From assembly GCF_018917525.1 (NCBI RefSeq), contig NZ_JAHLOS010000035.1, forward strand, positions 1 to 47,874: a stretch of DNA of 47,874 nt. The letters are read 5' to 3'. Shown in pieces: positions 24,045 through 33,997 of the stretch. Under the pieces are notes generated by a model, which had not been told where the DNA came from, did no database searches, and worked only from the letters and a program-made list of their open reading frames with translations. This DNA comes from Enterococcus raffinosus (lineage in GTDB: Bacteria > Bacillota > Bacilli > Lactobacillales > Enterococcaceae). Within the stretch, counting starts at the first letter, position 1; the number at the start of each line of letters is the position of its first letter. The translations under genes and the position numbers were made by a program.

Positions 24045-24698
24045 ATGAATGTATTGATATTAACGAAATGTGTTTTTGCTGAAGATGAATTGGTAGAAAA
24101 ATTAAATTTGCTTGGTCATGAAGTATTTTGTAGCAACCGGATTCTTGATGAGCTAAAAAAGGATATAAAAAATACTCCAGTAATCAACTATTTTCCCACA
24201 ATTATTTTTAGTGAAACAGTATCAGATGATGAAGTTGGGCAAGTAGTTAAGAATAAAAATATTCAAAATGCGGTTCTTTTTAGAAAAGCTACTACATTTT
24301 CAAAAAAAAGACATAAAGAATACGAAGATGAGAAAATCAGTTTTTTGTTCATGGATGATCCTCTAGAAGAAATGGGAGAAAAGCTGAGGAGAAATCAAGA
24401 TGAAAATCAAGCCAATAGAAAACCGAATATAATGTCTTTCAATATTAAAGATATTGATTCTATGCTGGTTTTGAGTAATCAGGAACGACAGGTTTTTGAA
24501 ATTCTATATGACGCTAAGAGTAAGGTTGTATCAAGAGAAGAGATATGTAAAAAAGTGTGGGCACAAGTAACTAATTCTAATCTTGCTCAAACATCTACAA
24601 TTGTTCGAAGAATTAAATTGAAACTTGAAAATTCTGATTTTGTTAACTGTGATTTACAGACAATTTGGGGGAAAGGTTATCGAATTATTGCTGATTGA
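24045..24698 (+). CDS. Winged-helix regulator with degenerate receiver domain (OmpR/PhoB-like C-terminus)
   Basis: 217 residues. Residues 1-~115 have a receiver-like alternation starting MNVLILTKCVF, but the phospho-acceptor Asp strand is replaced by TIIFSET and the acidic pocket is lacking, so phosphorylation is unlikely. Residues ~135-217 form the OmpR-type winged helix: LSNQERQVFEILYDAKSKVVSREEI, the recognition helix region NLAQTSTIVRRIKLKLE, and the wing TIWGKGYRI. AAAGGAAG precedes the ATG. It is the first gene before secA2 and runs the same way, so it most likely controls the accessory-Sec operon or the adhesin. The signal is unknown. The family call is firm; the target is inferred. 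Confidence 0.75.
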   Translation: MNVLILTKCVFAEDELVEKLNLLGHEVFCSNRILDELKKDIKNTPVINYFPTIIFSETVSDDEVGQVVKNKNIQNAVLFRKATTFSKKRHKEYEDEKISFLFMDDPLEEMGEKLRRNQDENQANRKPNIMSFNIKDIDSMLVLSNQERQVFEILYDAKSKVVSREEICKKVWAQVTNSNLAQTSTIVRRIKLKLENSDFVNCDLQTIWGKGYRIIAD

Positions 24699-24762
24699 TT
24701 GTTCTTTTCCAATATATTCGAATGCTTGCTTATAAAAAATAAAAGGAATCAGTAGGATTACT

Positions 24763-27138
24763 ATGAAAGATAAAAATATTAAGAAGTACAAAAAAATTGC
24801 CAACAAGATAATCAAACTTATGCCTACATATAAAGCGATGTCAGATAGTGATTTACAAAATCAAACGAAAATTCTGAAGGAAAGGCTAACTAACGGAGAA
24901 AAGGTTGATAAGCTTTTGCCGGACGCCTTCGCTGTAGTTGCAGAAGCAGACAGGCGAGTTCTTGGATTAGATCCGTATTATGTTCAGATCTTAGGCGGTA
25001 TTGCCTTGTTTTATGGAAATGTTGCAGAAATGAAGACCGGTGAGGGAAAGACACTTACTGCAACGATGCCAATGTATCTTAGAGGATTAATGGGGAAAGG
25101 AAATTTTCTGATCACTTCAAATTCATATCTCGCGTGGCGGGATGCAGAAGAGGTTGGGAAAGTTTATCGTTGGTTAGGTTTAACGATTTCTGTCGGTGTT
25201 CCAAAAGATGCCAGCGAGGAAGAAATAAATAAAGAAGAAGTATATGGATCGGATATTGTTTACACCACACATAGTGCTTTAGGTTTCGACTACCTTTTCG
25301 ATAATTTAGCAACAACACTTGAAGAACAATTCGTTAATAATTTCAATTATGTCTTAATTGATGAGATTGATGCCATCTTGCTAGATATGGCTCAAACCCC
25401 ATTAATTATTTCAGGAGCACCTAAAGTGCAGTCGAATTTATTTGAAACATCAGATTGGTTTGTTAAGAGTTTATCAGAGGGTGAAGATTATCTAAAAAGT
25501 GAAGATAGAAGAAATGTGTGGTTTACAGAAGAAGGAATTGGGAAAGCGGAGAAATATTTTGGTATTCAGGGGATTCTTACAGAAGAATGGCATGATTTGT
25601 ACAGACATTTAGTTTTGTCTTTGAGAGCTAATAAATTATTAGAAGAGGACAGAGATTACGTAGTGGAAGAGGGGGAAATATTACTCTTAGATGAAGCAAA
25701 TGGAAGGAAACTAATTGGAACAAAATTACAGGCTGGACTCCATCAAGCGATTGAAGCAAAAGAAGGGGTAGAAATTACAAATGAGACGAGATCAATGGGT
25801 TCAATCACGTATCAAAACCTCTTTAAGAAATTCCGAATCCTGTCTGGGATGACTGGAACGGCTAAAACAGATGCAGAAGAATTCCGTGAAACATATAACG
25901 TGAATGTTATCCAAATCCCAACAAATAAACCAATAAGAAGGGTTGATCACCCTGATGAAGTGTATATCACAAATAAAGCCAAAGCATTATCATCACTCAA
26001 CGCGGTTAAAGAAGCACTTAAACAGGATCGTCCCGTCTTAGTGGAGACGGGGTCTGTCGCCATGTCTAATTTATATTCACTATTACTGTTACAACAAAAA
26101 ATCCCTCACAACCTTTTAAATGCTACTACGGTTGCGAAGGAGTCTTTAATTGTGTCTGAAGCAGGTAGAAAAGGGGCTGTGACTGTTGCTACATCAATGG
26201 CTGGAAGAGGGACAGACATAAAGCTTGATCCTGAAGCAAGAGAGAGCGGTGGGTTATTGGTTTTAGGGACCGAACGAATGACCAGTGATCGAATTGATTA
26301 TCAGCTTAGAGGTCGTGCCGGCAGGCAAGGAGATCCTGGAGATACTGTCTTTTTTGTATCAATGGAGGACAAAATAGTTGTGGAAAGTGCCCCTAAATGG
26401 GTTGCTAAAACCAGAAAGAAACTAATCGCAGAAAATGAATCAAAAGAAGCTGAGGAAACACAACCGCTAAAAGAAAAAAAATACGACAAAATTATTCAAA
26501 AATCTCAGGCGAATCGAAAAAATCAAGAAGTAGAAAGTCGTAAAAATATCCTTGAGTATGATGAAGTCATTAGCGTTCAGCGAGAGATGATTTATGCTGC
26601 AAGAAATAAAGTTATGAGTGCTTCTCCAGATTTTATGGAGGACATTATTAGACAGTCCGTAAAAAATACAATTGATTCCTTTAGTTCAAAAAAAGCGAAC
26701 TTGAATAGAAACGATTTGATTGATTTTATCTACAATAATATCGCTTATAATTTTGATGCTTCTTCAATAGATCAAGATATAACAGAATACAATAAGAAAT
26801 CAGTGAGTGAGTATTTAAGCAAGATAATTTCAAATCAAATCAATACTCTCCACTCTGTAATACCAGATAGTTTTCAACAACTCTATTTTAAAAGGATAGT
26901 TGTTTTGAAAGCTGTAGACACAATGTGGATAGAACAATCTGATAATTTACAACAATTGAAAGCTATTGTGAATGGTAGGAGTTGGGGACAACACAGACCC
27001 ATTTATGAATTTCAAATTGAAGCAAGGAGATCCTTTTTTGAAATGAAGGAGGAGATATGGCTGAATATGCTAAGAAATCTATTGTTATCGGATTTAGTTT
27101 ACAATTCCGATGGTTCTATTGATGTAGATTTCCCATAA
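24763..27138 (+). CDS. secA2: Accessory Sec translocase ATPase SecA2
   Basis: 791 residues, typical of SecA2 of serine-rich glycoprotein systems (shorter than SecA1, about 840, and with no C-terminal zinc tail). Walker A MKTGEGKT lies near residue 90, Walker B region VLIDEIDAILLD near 195-205, SGMTGTAKTDAEEF marks the second nucleotide domain, and GRAGRQGDPG is near 517. The preprotein cross-linking and helical scaffold regions follow. It drives ATP-dependent export of the serine-rich glycoprotein through SecY2. It begins 64 bases after the regulator and ends 39 bases before secY2, in one transcription unit. Confidence 0.95.
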   Translation: MKDKNIKKYKKIANKIIKLMPTYKAMSDSDLQNQTKILKERLTNGEKVDKLLPDAFAVVAEADRRVLGLDPYYVQILGGIALFYGNVAEMKTGEGKTLTATMPMYLRGLMGKGNFLITSNSYLAWRDAEEVGKVYRWLGLTISVGVPKDASEEEINKEEVYGSDIVYTTHSALGFDYLFDNLATTLEEQFVNNFNYVLIDEIDAILLDMAQTPLIISGAPKVQSNLFETSDWFVKSLSEGEDYLKSEDRRNVWFTEEGIGKAEKYFGIQGILTEEWHDLYRHLVLSLRANKLLEEDRDYVVEEGEILLLDEANGRKLIGTKLQAGLHQAIEAKEGVEITNETRSMGSITYQNLFKKFRILSGMTGTAKTDAEEFRETYNVNVIQIPTNKPIRRVDHPDEVYITNKAKALSSLNAVKEALKQDRPVLVETGSVAMSNLYSLLLLQQKIPHNLLNATTVAKESLIVSEAGRKGAVTVATSMAGRGTDIKLDPEARESGGLLVLGTERMTSDRIDYQLRGRAGRQGDPGDTVFFVSMEDKIVVESAPKWVAKTRKKLIAENESKEAEETQPLKEKKYDKIIQKSQANRKNQEVESRKNILEYDEVISVQREMIYAARNKVMSASPDFMEDIIRQSVKNTIDSFSSKKANLNRNDLIDFIYNNIAYNFDASSIDQDITEYNKKSVSEYLSKIISNQINTLHSVIPDSFQQLYFKRIVVLKAVDTMWIEQSDNLQQLKAIVNGRSWGQHRPIYEFQIEARRSFFEMKEEIWLNMLRNLLLSDLVYNSDGSIDVDFP

Positions 27139-27177
27139 TGAAGCTAATACTTAGTATTTAAAAAAGGGCGGTTAGCA

Positions 27178-28392
27178 ATGAAAAATAACAAAGAAATAGT
27201 CAAACGGATATGCTGGAGTATTTTATTACTTATTGTTGTTGGCTTTGGAAAAAAAATAGAAGTTCCAGGTTTTTTGGATGTGCCGAAAGGGGAGACTCAA
27301 AATTTGATTCTTCGTTTTCTATCAACAACCACAGGAGGGAACCTATCAAAGCCCACTCTGCTTTCTTTGGGGATGGGTCCATATATGACAGCATTAATTA
27401 TTTGGACCACTATAAGTATGATTGATACCGATAGGATTAAAAACCTTTCTGTTAAACAAAGAGGATACATTCAAAGGGGTCTAACACTCCTTTTTGCAAT
27501 TGCTCAAGCAATCGCTTTAACACTTAAGTTTAAAACATTGATAAATTATGAACAATTTCCAGGGATCAATAAATTTGCAATATTCTGTATGAGTATTGTC
27601 ATACTCACCACTGGGGCAATGTTTATTTCTTGGATATCTGATATTAATAGTGAAAAGGGTCTCGGAGCACAGAGCTTGTTTATTTTACCTGGATTACTTT
27701 CCAATTTACCAGCAATGTTGGTTTCTGGACAAAGTGGTACCTTACGTTTAGACAGTCGATATTTTATCGGTCTTCTTATTATTACTTTAATCTATATTGT
27801 AGTAACAATTTTTTTATACAATTCAGAATACCGAATCCACATCCAACGAACAGGGATAGAGAATAAATTTAACAATTCATATATTCCAATTCGATTATTA
27901 ACAGCTGGGGCGATGCCCTTTATGTTCGCGGTAACTGTATTTTCGATTCCTCAATTATTACTATTAAACGATCGTTGGACCAATACACTTTTTTCTAGTA
28001 TTCTTTCTAGACTTTTCTCCTTTAATACTGTTGAGGGAATAATAACTTATGGAATTATCCTTTACGCATTAGGAATGGGATTTAGCTATATCAATGTACG
28101 ACCACATGATATTGCGAAGAATCTTAAAGAATCTGGTGATTACATTTATGAGGTTGTACCTGGAGTGGAAACAGAAAAATATATCAAGAAGAAATTATCT
28201 ACTATCGCAATGGTAGGGAACTCGTATTTAGTAGTCGTCTCTCTCATTCCGTTGTTTATAGGGTTAAAAATAGAGATTATTGCCAACTTGGCCTTTTATT
28301 TTGGGAGTGTTTTTATGCTGATTATTATCCTGGATACTCTCACTCAAGAAATCAAATTCATTTTTTCGAAACGTAATTACAAAATTTTTTAG
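27178..28392 (+). CDS. secY2: Accessory Sec channel SecY2
   Basis: 404 residues with about ten membrane spans. Recognisable SecY features: the plug-side GGNLSKPTLLSLGMGPYMTALIIW stretch, the QRGLTLLFAIAQAIAL span, LFILPGLLSN, and the cytosolic loop with YRIHIQRTG. Loop lengths are reduced relative to SecY1, as usual for SecY2. It forms the dedicated membrane channel with SecA2 for glycosylated adhesins. GGGCGG precedes the ATG. Located between secA2 and asp1. Confidence 0.93.
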   Translation: MKNNKEIVKRICWSILLLIVVGFGKKIEVPGFLDVPKGETQNLILRFLSTTTGGNLSKPTLLSLGMGPYMTALIIWTTISMIDTDRIKNLSVKQRGYIQRGLTLLFAIAQAIALTLKFKTLINYEQFPGINKFAIFCMSIVILTTGAMFISWISDINSEKGLGAQSLFILPGLLSNLPAMLVSGQSGTLRLDSRYFIGLLIITLIYIVVTIFLYNSEYRIHIQRTGIENKFNNSYIPIRLLTAGAMPFMFAVTVFSIPQLLLLNDRWTNTLFSSILSRLFSFNTVEGIITYGIILYALGMGFSYINVRPHDIAKNLKESGDYIYEVVPGVETEKYIKKKLSTIAMVGNSYLVVVSLIPLFIGLKIEIIANLAFYFGSVFMLIIILDTLTQEIKFIFSKRNYKIF

Positions 28393-28416
28393 TGAGAAGC
28401 AGGAGTGGAAAAATCA

Positions 28417-30024
28417 ATGATTTACTTAATTCCAAATTGGAAACAAGCAGATAATAGTTTAGAGAGTGACAGAGTTTTAAATATCATCAAGCTTTTTACT
28501 GAGAATAATGAAAAATATAAGATTTTTCTATTAAATCACTTGCCTTTTTTAAGATATAAGGCACAAGAGCACTCGTTACTATCCAATTCATATTGGCGTG
28601 CTTACGATGTGATTCAAAATATTTCTATACAAGAAGGACATCCTTTAAGTTTTGAAGATCTTTCATTTCCAAGTGATGTTGAGACAATCTATACCCCTTT
28701 TGGAATTGTTCTTTTTCAAAAAAATAGAAAATTTGGAGAGGTAAAATTCAATAAGTACGGTTGTATTGAAGGGGTGAAATACTTTAATGAAGATTATGAC
28801 TACTTTGAGTATTACGATGATCGAGGTTTTTTGTCACTAATTGAGTATTCAACAAAACAAAACACAGTCACTAGACGAGAATTCTTCAATGAATACGGTG
28901 AAAAAACTATTACAGAAATTTTGGAAAATGAACCAAGGATAATAATTGAAGAGGCTGGAGCAGATAGTTTAAAAACGAAAGAATTCTCTTCTATGAAAGA
29001 GGTCGTAGAAGAAGTCTTGAAATTAGAATTAAATCAAATTAAAGATAGTAATAAAAAAATAATTACAACGACAGATAATGACATTCTAAGAGTGACACAA
29101 ACAATTCAAGAAGAGGAATCATTGGTACGTATTGTTTCAGATGATGATGATCTCCATCTATACGATAAACACCTACTTATAGAAAGCTTGAAAAAAGCCA
29201 AGTATATTGTGACTGATACAAAAGGAAAATCGCATGAATTATTAACTATGAAAAAAGCAAATTCAGAACTTGTTGATACAAAATTAGCAACTATTCCTAT
29301 GTTTAATACAGAGTTATTTTTAGGTATGAGTAACTCAATTGCTCAACTAATTATCTATTGGCGAGTGGAACAACTGACAGACTTTCTGCTTGAAGCAAAC
29401 CAAATTTTTATTAAAAACTTGATTGATAATACCAAATATAGCTTAATCGTAGAAGTTGGTACACGAGTGGATCAGGTTAAATTACAAGATCGCCAAAAAG
29501 AAATTATCGATTCCTATTTTGATGTAGATAGCGAATCGGATGACTTCAAAAAAACTGCTCATTTTATTGAAGCGAAAAGAACTAAACACTTATATAAGGC
29601 TGATGAAATAGCGATTGAAGAAATTCGAAAAAGTGATTCTTGGAAAAATTTAGTTAAGGCAATCAATGTATATAACCGAATTGAATTCCGAGTACAGCCT
29701 ACGCTTCTCTCTGTTAGAAATGATTTTCATAAAGCCAGACTCTATGTGGATATTAATGAAAAATACAATTTGCAGATGCAATCGTTAGCAATCAGTGCGG
29801 GAATTCCACAACTTGCTAAAGTAAAAACGGATTTTATTGAGGATAAAAAGAATGGAATGGTCGTCAGAAGAACATCTGAGCTAGAACCTGCTTTAACCTA
29901 TTTTTTACAAAAACTGAATAATTGGAATAATGCACTAGTTAAAAATGTCTCTGTGATCGAGGACTTTAGTCCACAAGTCATAATGGAAAAATGGAGGGAT
30001 GTTTTAGATGTCCAAGAAAATTAG
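28417..30024 (+). CDS. asp1: Accessory Sec protein Asp1
   Basis: 535 residues from the ATG at 28417, preferred over the GTG at 28405 because AGGAG is well placed and Asp1 proteins start like MIYLIPNW. Asp1 resembles a glycosyltransferase fold without activity. The middle region has a YFNEDYDYFEYYDDRGFLSLIEY beta-rich stretch, and the end a Rossmann-like part (LAISAGIPQL). It works with Asp2 and Asp3 as a complex that accompanies the adhesin to SecA2. It overlaps asp2 by 17 bases. Confidence 0.9.
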   Translation: MIYLIPNWKQADNSLESDRVLNIIKLFTENNEKYKIFLLNHLPFLRYKAQEHSLLSNSYWRAYDVIQNISIQEGHPLSFEDLSFPSDVETIYTPFGIVLFQKNRKFGEVKFNKYGCIEGVKYFNEDYDYFEYYDDRGFLSLIEYSTKQNTVTRREFFNEYGEKTITEILENEPRIIIEEAGADSLKTKEFSSMKEVVEEVLKLELNQIKDSNKKIITTTDNDILRVTQTIQEEESLVRIVSDDDDLHLYDKHLLIESLKKAKYIVTDTKGKSHELLTMKKANSELVDTKLATIPMFNTELFLGMSNSIAQLIIYWRVEQLTDFLLEANQIFIKNLIDNTKYSLIVEVGTRVDQVKLQDRQKEIIDSYFDVDSESDDFKKTAHFIEAKRTKHLYKADEIAIEEIRKSDSWKNLVKAINVYNRIEFRVQPTLLSVRNDFHKARLYVDINEKYNLQMQSLAISAGIPQLAKVKTDFIEDKKNGMVVRRTSELEPALTYFLQKLNNWNNALVKNVSVIEDFSPQVIMEKWRDVLDVQEN

Positions 30025-31594
30025 AGTTATTCATATTGGAGAACAGGAAATAGTGAATTTAAAACCGTTATCCTCCAGTTTTCAGTATATTTGGGTACCG
30101 AGTAATTACAATTTTCAGCTAGATGAACAAGAGCTAGAACTTTTTGTTGGCGGAAAATTCAATAAAAAATTTACAAGAGCTATTTTCATTTTGGGCTCAA
30201 ATGAAGGTAATTTCACTTTGAGTAGTGACTTGTTGGTACAACTACCAGCTTATCAAATACTTTACGCTAAAGATTCAGAAGTTTCTTCTGAAATAGAAAG
30301 GATACTAACACTAAAAGAAGCGATTCCTGTTGGTTTGGAAGACATTACTTCAGTGTTCCAGTTCATTAATAAGCAATATTTAGTTAGACAATCTGGCTAT
30401 AAATTGTCAAATGATTATATCAAAATTGATTCAAATTTTGATGGAACCGTTCAAAAGTGTGGTAATTCTTATATTGAACTTGAAGGTAATTTCTCACAGC
30501 AGTTCAAACAAGTAATTTCATGGAAAATGACGAATCTTATTAAGGCAGAAGAACAAATGGAGTTCTATTCTGAGTTATCAGTACCTTCAGGAGACCTTGA
30601 GTTGCTGTTCAAGATTTTTCTAGTAAAAGAAAATACATCTGAAGTAGTACAAATCATCGAAGTACCAGTAGAAAATCTTCAGAAGAAGGATAAGATTGTT
30701 TTCGAACAGCCAGTGAACACTTACATTAATGTTTCGCTCTATGCTCGTGGGAAAAAAGGAAAAATTAAAATAAGTCAAGTTCATATAAGAAAAGCATTAG
30801 CGGATAAAAGTGCGATGATTCCCGGAGGAAACCGAATCGTGGATGAAGAGAATCTTTCAGGAGAGGTATTCTATTACTTTAATGCAGGGGATCTAAAACC
30901 GCCATTAGCGATTTATTTCTCTGGGTATCGTCCAGCAGAAGGCTTTGAAGGTCGCCGAATGATGAGCAGTATGGGCGGTGGACCGTTTATGTTGATCGCC
31001 GATCCTAGATTAGAAGGTGGAAATTTCTATTTGGGAAGTGAAAAATTCGAGCAAAAGATTGTTGATGTCATTCTGGATAAGTTAAATCTGCTAGGTTTTA
31101 AAAATTCGGACTTGATTTTATCAGGGTTATCTATGGGAACTTTTGGAGCACTATATTATGCCAGTGATTTAAAACCCAATAGTGTCATTATAGGTAAACC
31201 ATTGGCAAATATCGGAACGATAGCTTTGAATGAACGAGTGTTACGCCCCAATGGCTTCCCAACTTCATTAGATATGCTCTATTACAACATGGGAGAATCT
31301 ACAATTGAGTCCGCTGAAAGACTAAATAAAAAATTTTGGGATAAGTTTTCTGCTGGTGATTATAGCAATACTACTTTTGCTATTGCCTATATGAAGCAAG
31401 ATGACTATGACAAGGAAGCTTTTCCTCAATTATTTAAAGTGTTAAAAGAAAATCGTTCAACTGCGAGGGTCTTGTACAAAGGCTTAGTCGGCCGACATAA
31501 CGACAATAGTACTGGAATAAACAAATGGTTTTTAAAACAATATCGAAATATCTTATTCAATAGTTTTCACAGAGTCATGGATGATTTTGAATAA
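30008..31594 (+). CDS. asp2: Accessory Sec protein Asp2 with Ser acyltransferase/hydrolase motif
   Basis: 528 residues. The C-terminal half has an alpha/beta-hydrolase-type core: LAIYFSGYRPAEGFEG, then the nucleophile elbow SGLSMGTFGALYY with Ser375, and a late His497 in VGRHNDN. In characterised systems Asp2 acetylates GlcNAc on the serine-rich repeats and is also needed for export; these residues being intact suggests the same here. The N-terminal half is the beta-rich carbohydrate-binding-like part. Starts inside the end of asp1 with AATGGAGGGA upstream. Confidence 0.9.
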   Translation: MSKKIRVIHIGEQEIVNLKPLSSSFQYIWVPSNYNFQLDEQELELFVGGKFNKKFTRAIFILGSNEGNFTLSSDLLVQLPAYQILYAKDSEVSSEIERILTLKEAIPVGLEDITSVFQFINKQYLVRQSGYKLSNDYIKIDSNFDGTVQKCGNSYIELEGNFSQQFKQVISWKMTNLIKAEEQMEFYSELSVPSGDLELLFKIFLVKENTSEVVQIIEVPVENLQKKDKIVFEQPVNTYINVSLYARGKKGKIKISQVHIRKALADKSAMIPGGNRIVDEENLSGEVFYYFNAGDLKPPLAIYFSGYRPAEGFEGRRMMSSMGGGPFMLIADPRLEGGNFYLGSEKFEQKIVDVILDKLNLLGFKNSDLILSGLSMGTFGALYYASDLKPNSVIIGKPLANIGTIALNERVLRPNGFPTSLDMLYYNMGESTIESAERLNKKFWDKFSAGDYSNTTFAIAYMKQDDYDKEAFPQLFKVLKENRSTARVLYKGLVGRHNDNSTGINKWFLKQYRNILFNSFHRVMDDFE

Positions 31595-31607
31595 CTAGAG
31601 GGGTGAA

Positions 31608-32492
31608 ATGTTGGAAAATTTTTACATGATAAAGTGGGGGATTGATTTTAATGATAATTACAATTATGGAGCAAATATACGTCTTTTAGAGGATGATTCT
31701 ATACGATTTTCTTCTCCATTTATGCCCACAGGGACCCCTATAAAAACATGGTATTCAAAAACAGAGTTTCATTTGGCCCGTAAGTCTCCAATGTTGCCAA
31801 TTTTGCTGAATGGTAAAGGATATAACATACAGGTACATGCAGAATTCGATAGAAAAGATGCGGTTCAATTAGTGATCGAGTTTTTTGATGTGAATAATAG
31901 TGTGATCGAAAAAATACATTTCAAGGAGTTGGAGGGGCACTTTACCTTTCCAGATGAAGCGATTAGCTACAATGTTCAATTAGTAAATAAAAAACATGAA
32001 TTTATTATTTTTAGGTACTTAACCATTTTTAGTGATTCTCTAAAAGAACGATACGAGATTAAGCCCAATAAGAGTACTGAAGCATTTTTCTTCAAGGTAA
32101 AACATCCATATGAAGGAATCAAAACAAAAGTGGTTATACAGAAAAAAACGAAATATATGGCGAGTTTAGTAATAGAAGACTATATGAATTATTACTTCTT
32201 GATTGGAGATCAGTCCGAAAAAGCTTGGTTAGATGCGGCTACACATATGTGTAATGATATAAAAAATAATCAGCAACTTAAATCACTCTTGATTGAAAAA
32301 GGAACACGTTTTAATACATTAGAGGATAAATTCAAATTACTTCCCTCTGTGTTGGAAGCTGTTATCCCATCAGATAGAATGACAAATTTTCTATCTAAAC
32401 CTGCAGCTGGATGGACGAATTTAAAAGATCGAGCACAAATCAATGAATATGCAATCAGCATTTTGCGACAAATTATTACAAAAAATGAGTAA
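31608..32492 (+). CDS. asp3: Accessory Sec protein Asp3
   Basis: 294 residues. Residues ~1-140 are a beta-sandwich matching Asp3 (MIKWGIDFNDNYNYGANIRLL, FHLARKSPMLPILLNGKGY, VQLVIEFFDVNN, with a carbohydrate-binding-like fold). The remaining ~150 residues are mixed alpha/beta (YEGIKTKVVIQKKTKYMASLV, then helices). The ATG at 31608 is close to AGAGGGG. It is the third partner of the Asp1-3 complex. Position between asp2 and gtfA is as in other loci. I am not sure how often the C-terminal part is present in relatives. Confidence 0.85.
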   Translation: MLENFYMIKWGIDFNDNYNYGANIRLLEDDSIRFSSPFMPTGTPIKTWYSKTEFHLARKSPMLPILLNGKGYNIQVHAEFDRKDAVQLVIEFFDVNNSVIEKIHFKELEGHFTFPDEAISYNVQLVNKKHEFIIFRYLTIFSDSLKERYEIKPNKSTEAFFFKVKHPYEGIKTKVVIQKKTKYMASLVIEDYMNYYFLIGDQSEKAWLDAATHMCNDIKNNQQLKSLLIEKGTRFNTLEDKFKLLPSVLEAVIPSDRMTNFLSKPAAGWTNLKDRAQINEYAISILRQIITKNE

Positions 32493-32551
32493 TAAAATAT
32501 CAATGGAAATAATCTGTAATTTAATGAATGAAAATCAGGGGGGAAGAAGAA

Positions 32552-33997
32552 ATGAACTTTTTTATTAATAAAGCGATGGGACTAGGCAATTCAGGAGTTG
32601 AACATGCACAGTTTTATCGAGCGAAATGTTTTGAAAAAGTCAAACTTCCGTATAAGTATATTTTTGTTGAATTAGTAAAGAACTTGCACGAAGCAATGGC
32701 TGCTTGGGATATACCAGACAATAGGGTGATCAATATGTGGGAACTCTTTGTTTTTGGGCGAGATTATATAGTAAATGGCGCTAAAAAAAGATATGAACAC
32801 AAGGAAGATGTTTTATTAGATTTCACCAATACTCATCGGATAAAAGAAACGATCACATCTTCAGGCATGTTGGTTGTGGAGCATTTAGAAAAATCACCAA
32901 GTAAAAAGAAGGAAAATTTACTTTTAGTTTCAACATATAAAATCGAGTTATTTGATTATAAAACACGGAAAAGAAAAGTCATGTTTGAGTATGTTGATCA
33001 TAAGCATAGAGGTCGGTTACTTAGTAACATTCATCTCTTTGATTTTGAAGGAGAGCACCTGTTTTTCCAGAACGAAGTATTATTACAGCGCTTTTTTTTC
33101 GAGTACTTAGCAGCGCAATTTGAAGGAACAAAAAACTTTATCATTGATCGAGGACAAGAGTCTGAATCAGCGCTCTTTAACCATAAACCAAAAGACACAA
33201 ACATCATCGAGATTATTCATGCGGATCATCTTTCTGATCGCGATGTTCCGAGTGCACCGTTATGGAACAATTACTATGAATACCTATTAACGCATATGGA
33301 AATGGCGGATCGTGTTGTGGTTGCGACAGAGCTACAGAGGCAAGATCTTTTACTAGATTTTCCAAAGGAAACGCAAAAAATATGGGCGATTCCAGTTGGA
33401 GGAATTCGAGATCATGAACTACAACAGAGGAAAATAGAAACACAAAGTCGTTCTCTTCGTAAATTTATTACAGTTTCACGTTTAGCCGCTGAGAAACATA
33501 TTGATCTTGTGATTCATGCAGTTTGTGAGGCAAGAAAAAAATTTCCTGATATTTCTTTGGATATTTATGGCCAAGGTGGGGAAGATAGTAAATTACGTAA
33601 ACTAATCAAAGAATTAGATGCTGAGATGTATATTACTTTGAAGGGGCATTCAAACAAAATTTCTCAAGTTTATCCAAAGTATGATGCATTTATTTCTGGT
33701 TCGTACTCAGAAGGATTTGGATTAACATATATTGAAGCTTTAGATGCAGGTCTTCCAATCGTTACTTTTAAAGCAAGATTTGGTGCTATGGAGCTGATAA
33801 AAAATGGTTTGAATGGTTATTTAAAAAATTTCTCACGCACGGATGAAGAGTATAGTAAGCAACAATTGGCCGAGGGTATTGTTCAACTTCTTGAATCTGA
33901 TCAACAAAGAATAGTGAGACAGACAAGAGAGTCTGTCAAAGAATACCAGGACTCAATTATTGCAGATAAATGGAAGGAGCTTATCAATGGACTATGA
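32552..33997 (+). CDS. gtfA: O-GlcNAc transferase catalytic subunit GtfA
   Basis: 481 residues from the ATG at 32552 (GGGGGAAGAAG upstream; the longer frame has no ribosome site). It has the beta-meander add-on domain at the start (NFFINKAMGLGNSGVEHAQF), then a GT-B glycosyltransferase with KFITVSRLAAEKHIDLVI, YGQGGEDSKL and the EX7E motif SYSEGFGLTYIEALDAGLP. GtfA with GtfB adds the first GlcNAc to serine/threonine of the adhesin. It overlaps gtfB by 11 bases, suggesting coupled synthesis of the two subunits. Confidence 0.92.
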   Translation: MNFFINKAMGLGNSGVEHAQFYRAKCFEKVKLPYKYIFVELVKNLHEAMAAWDIPDNRVINMWELFVFGRDYIVNGAKKRYEHKEDVLLDFTNTHRIKETITSSGMLVVEHLEKSPSKKKENLLLVSTYKIELFDYKTRKRKVMFEYVDHKHRGRLLSNIHLFDFEGEHLFFQNEVLLQRFFFEYLAAQFEGTKNFIIDRGQESESALFNHKPKDTNIIEIIHADHLSDRDVPSAPLWNNYYEYLLTHMEMADRVVVATELQRQDLLLDFPKETQKIWAIPVGGIRDHELQQRKIETQSRSLRKFITVSRLAAEKHIDLVIHAVCEARKKFPDISLDIYGQGGEDSKLRKLIKELDAEMYITLKGHSNKISQVYPKYDAFISGSYSEGFGLTYIEALDAGLPIVTFKARFGAMELIKNGLNGYLKNFSRTDEEYSKQQLAEGIVQLLESDQQRIVRQTRESVKEYQDSIIADKWKELINGL

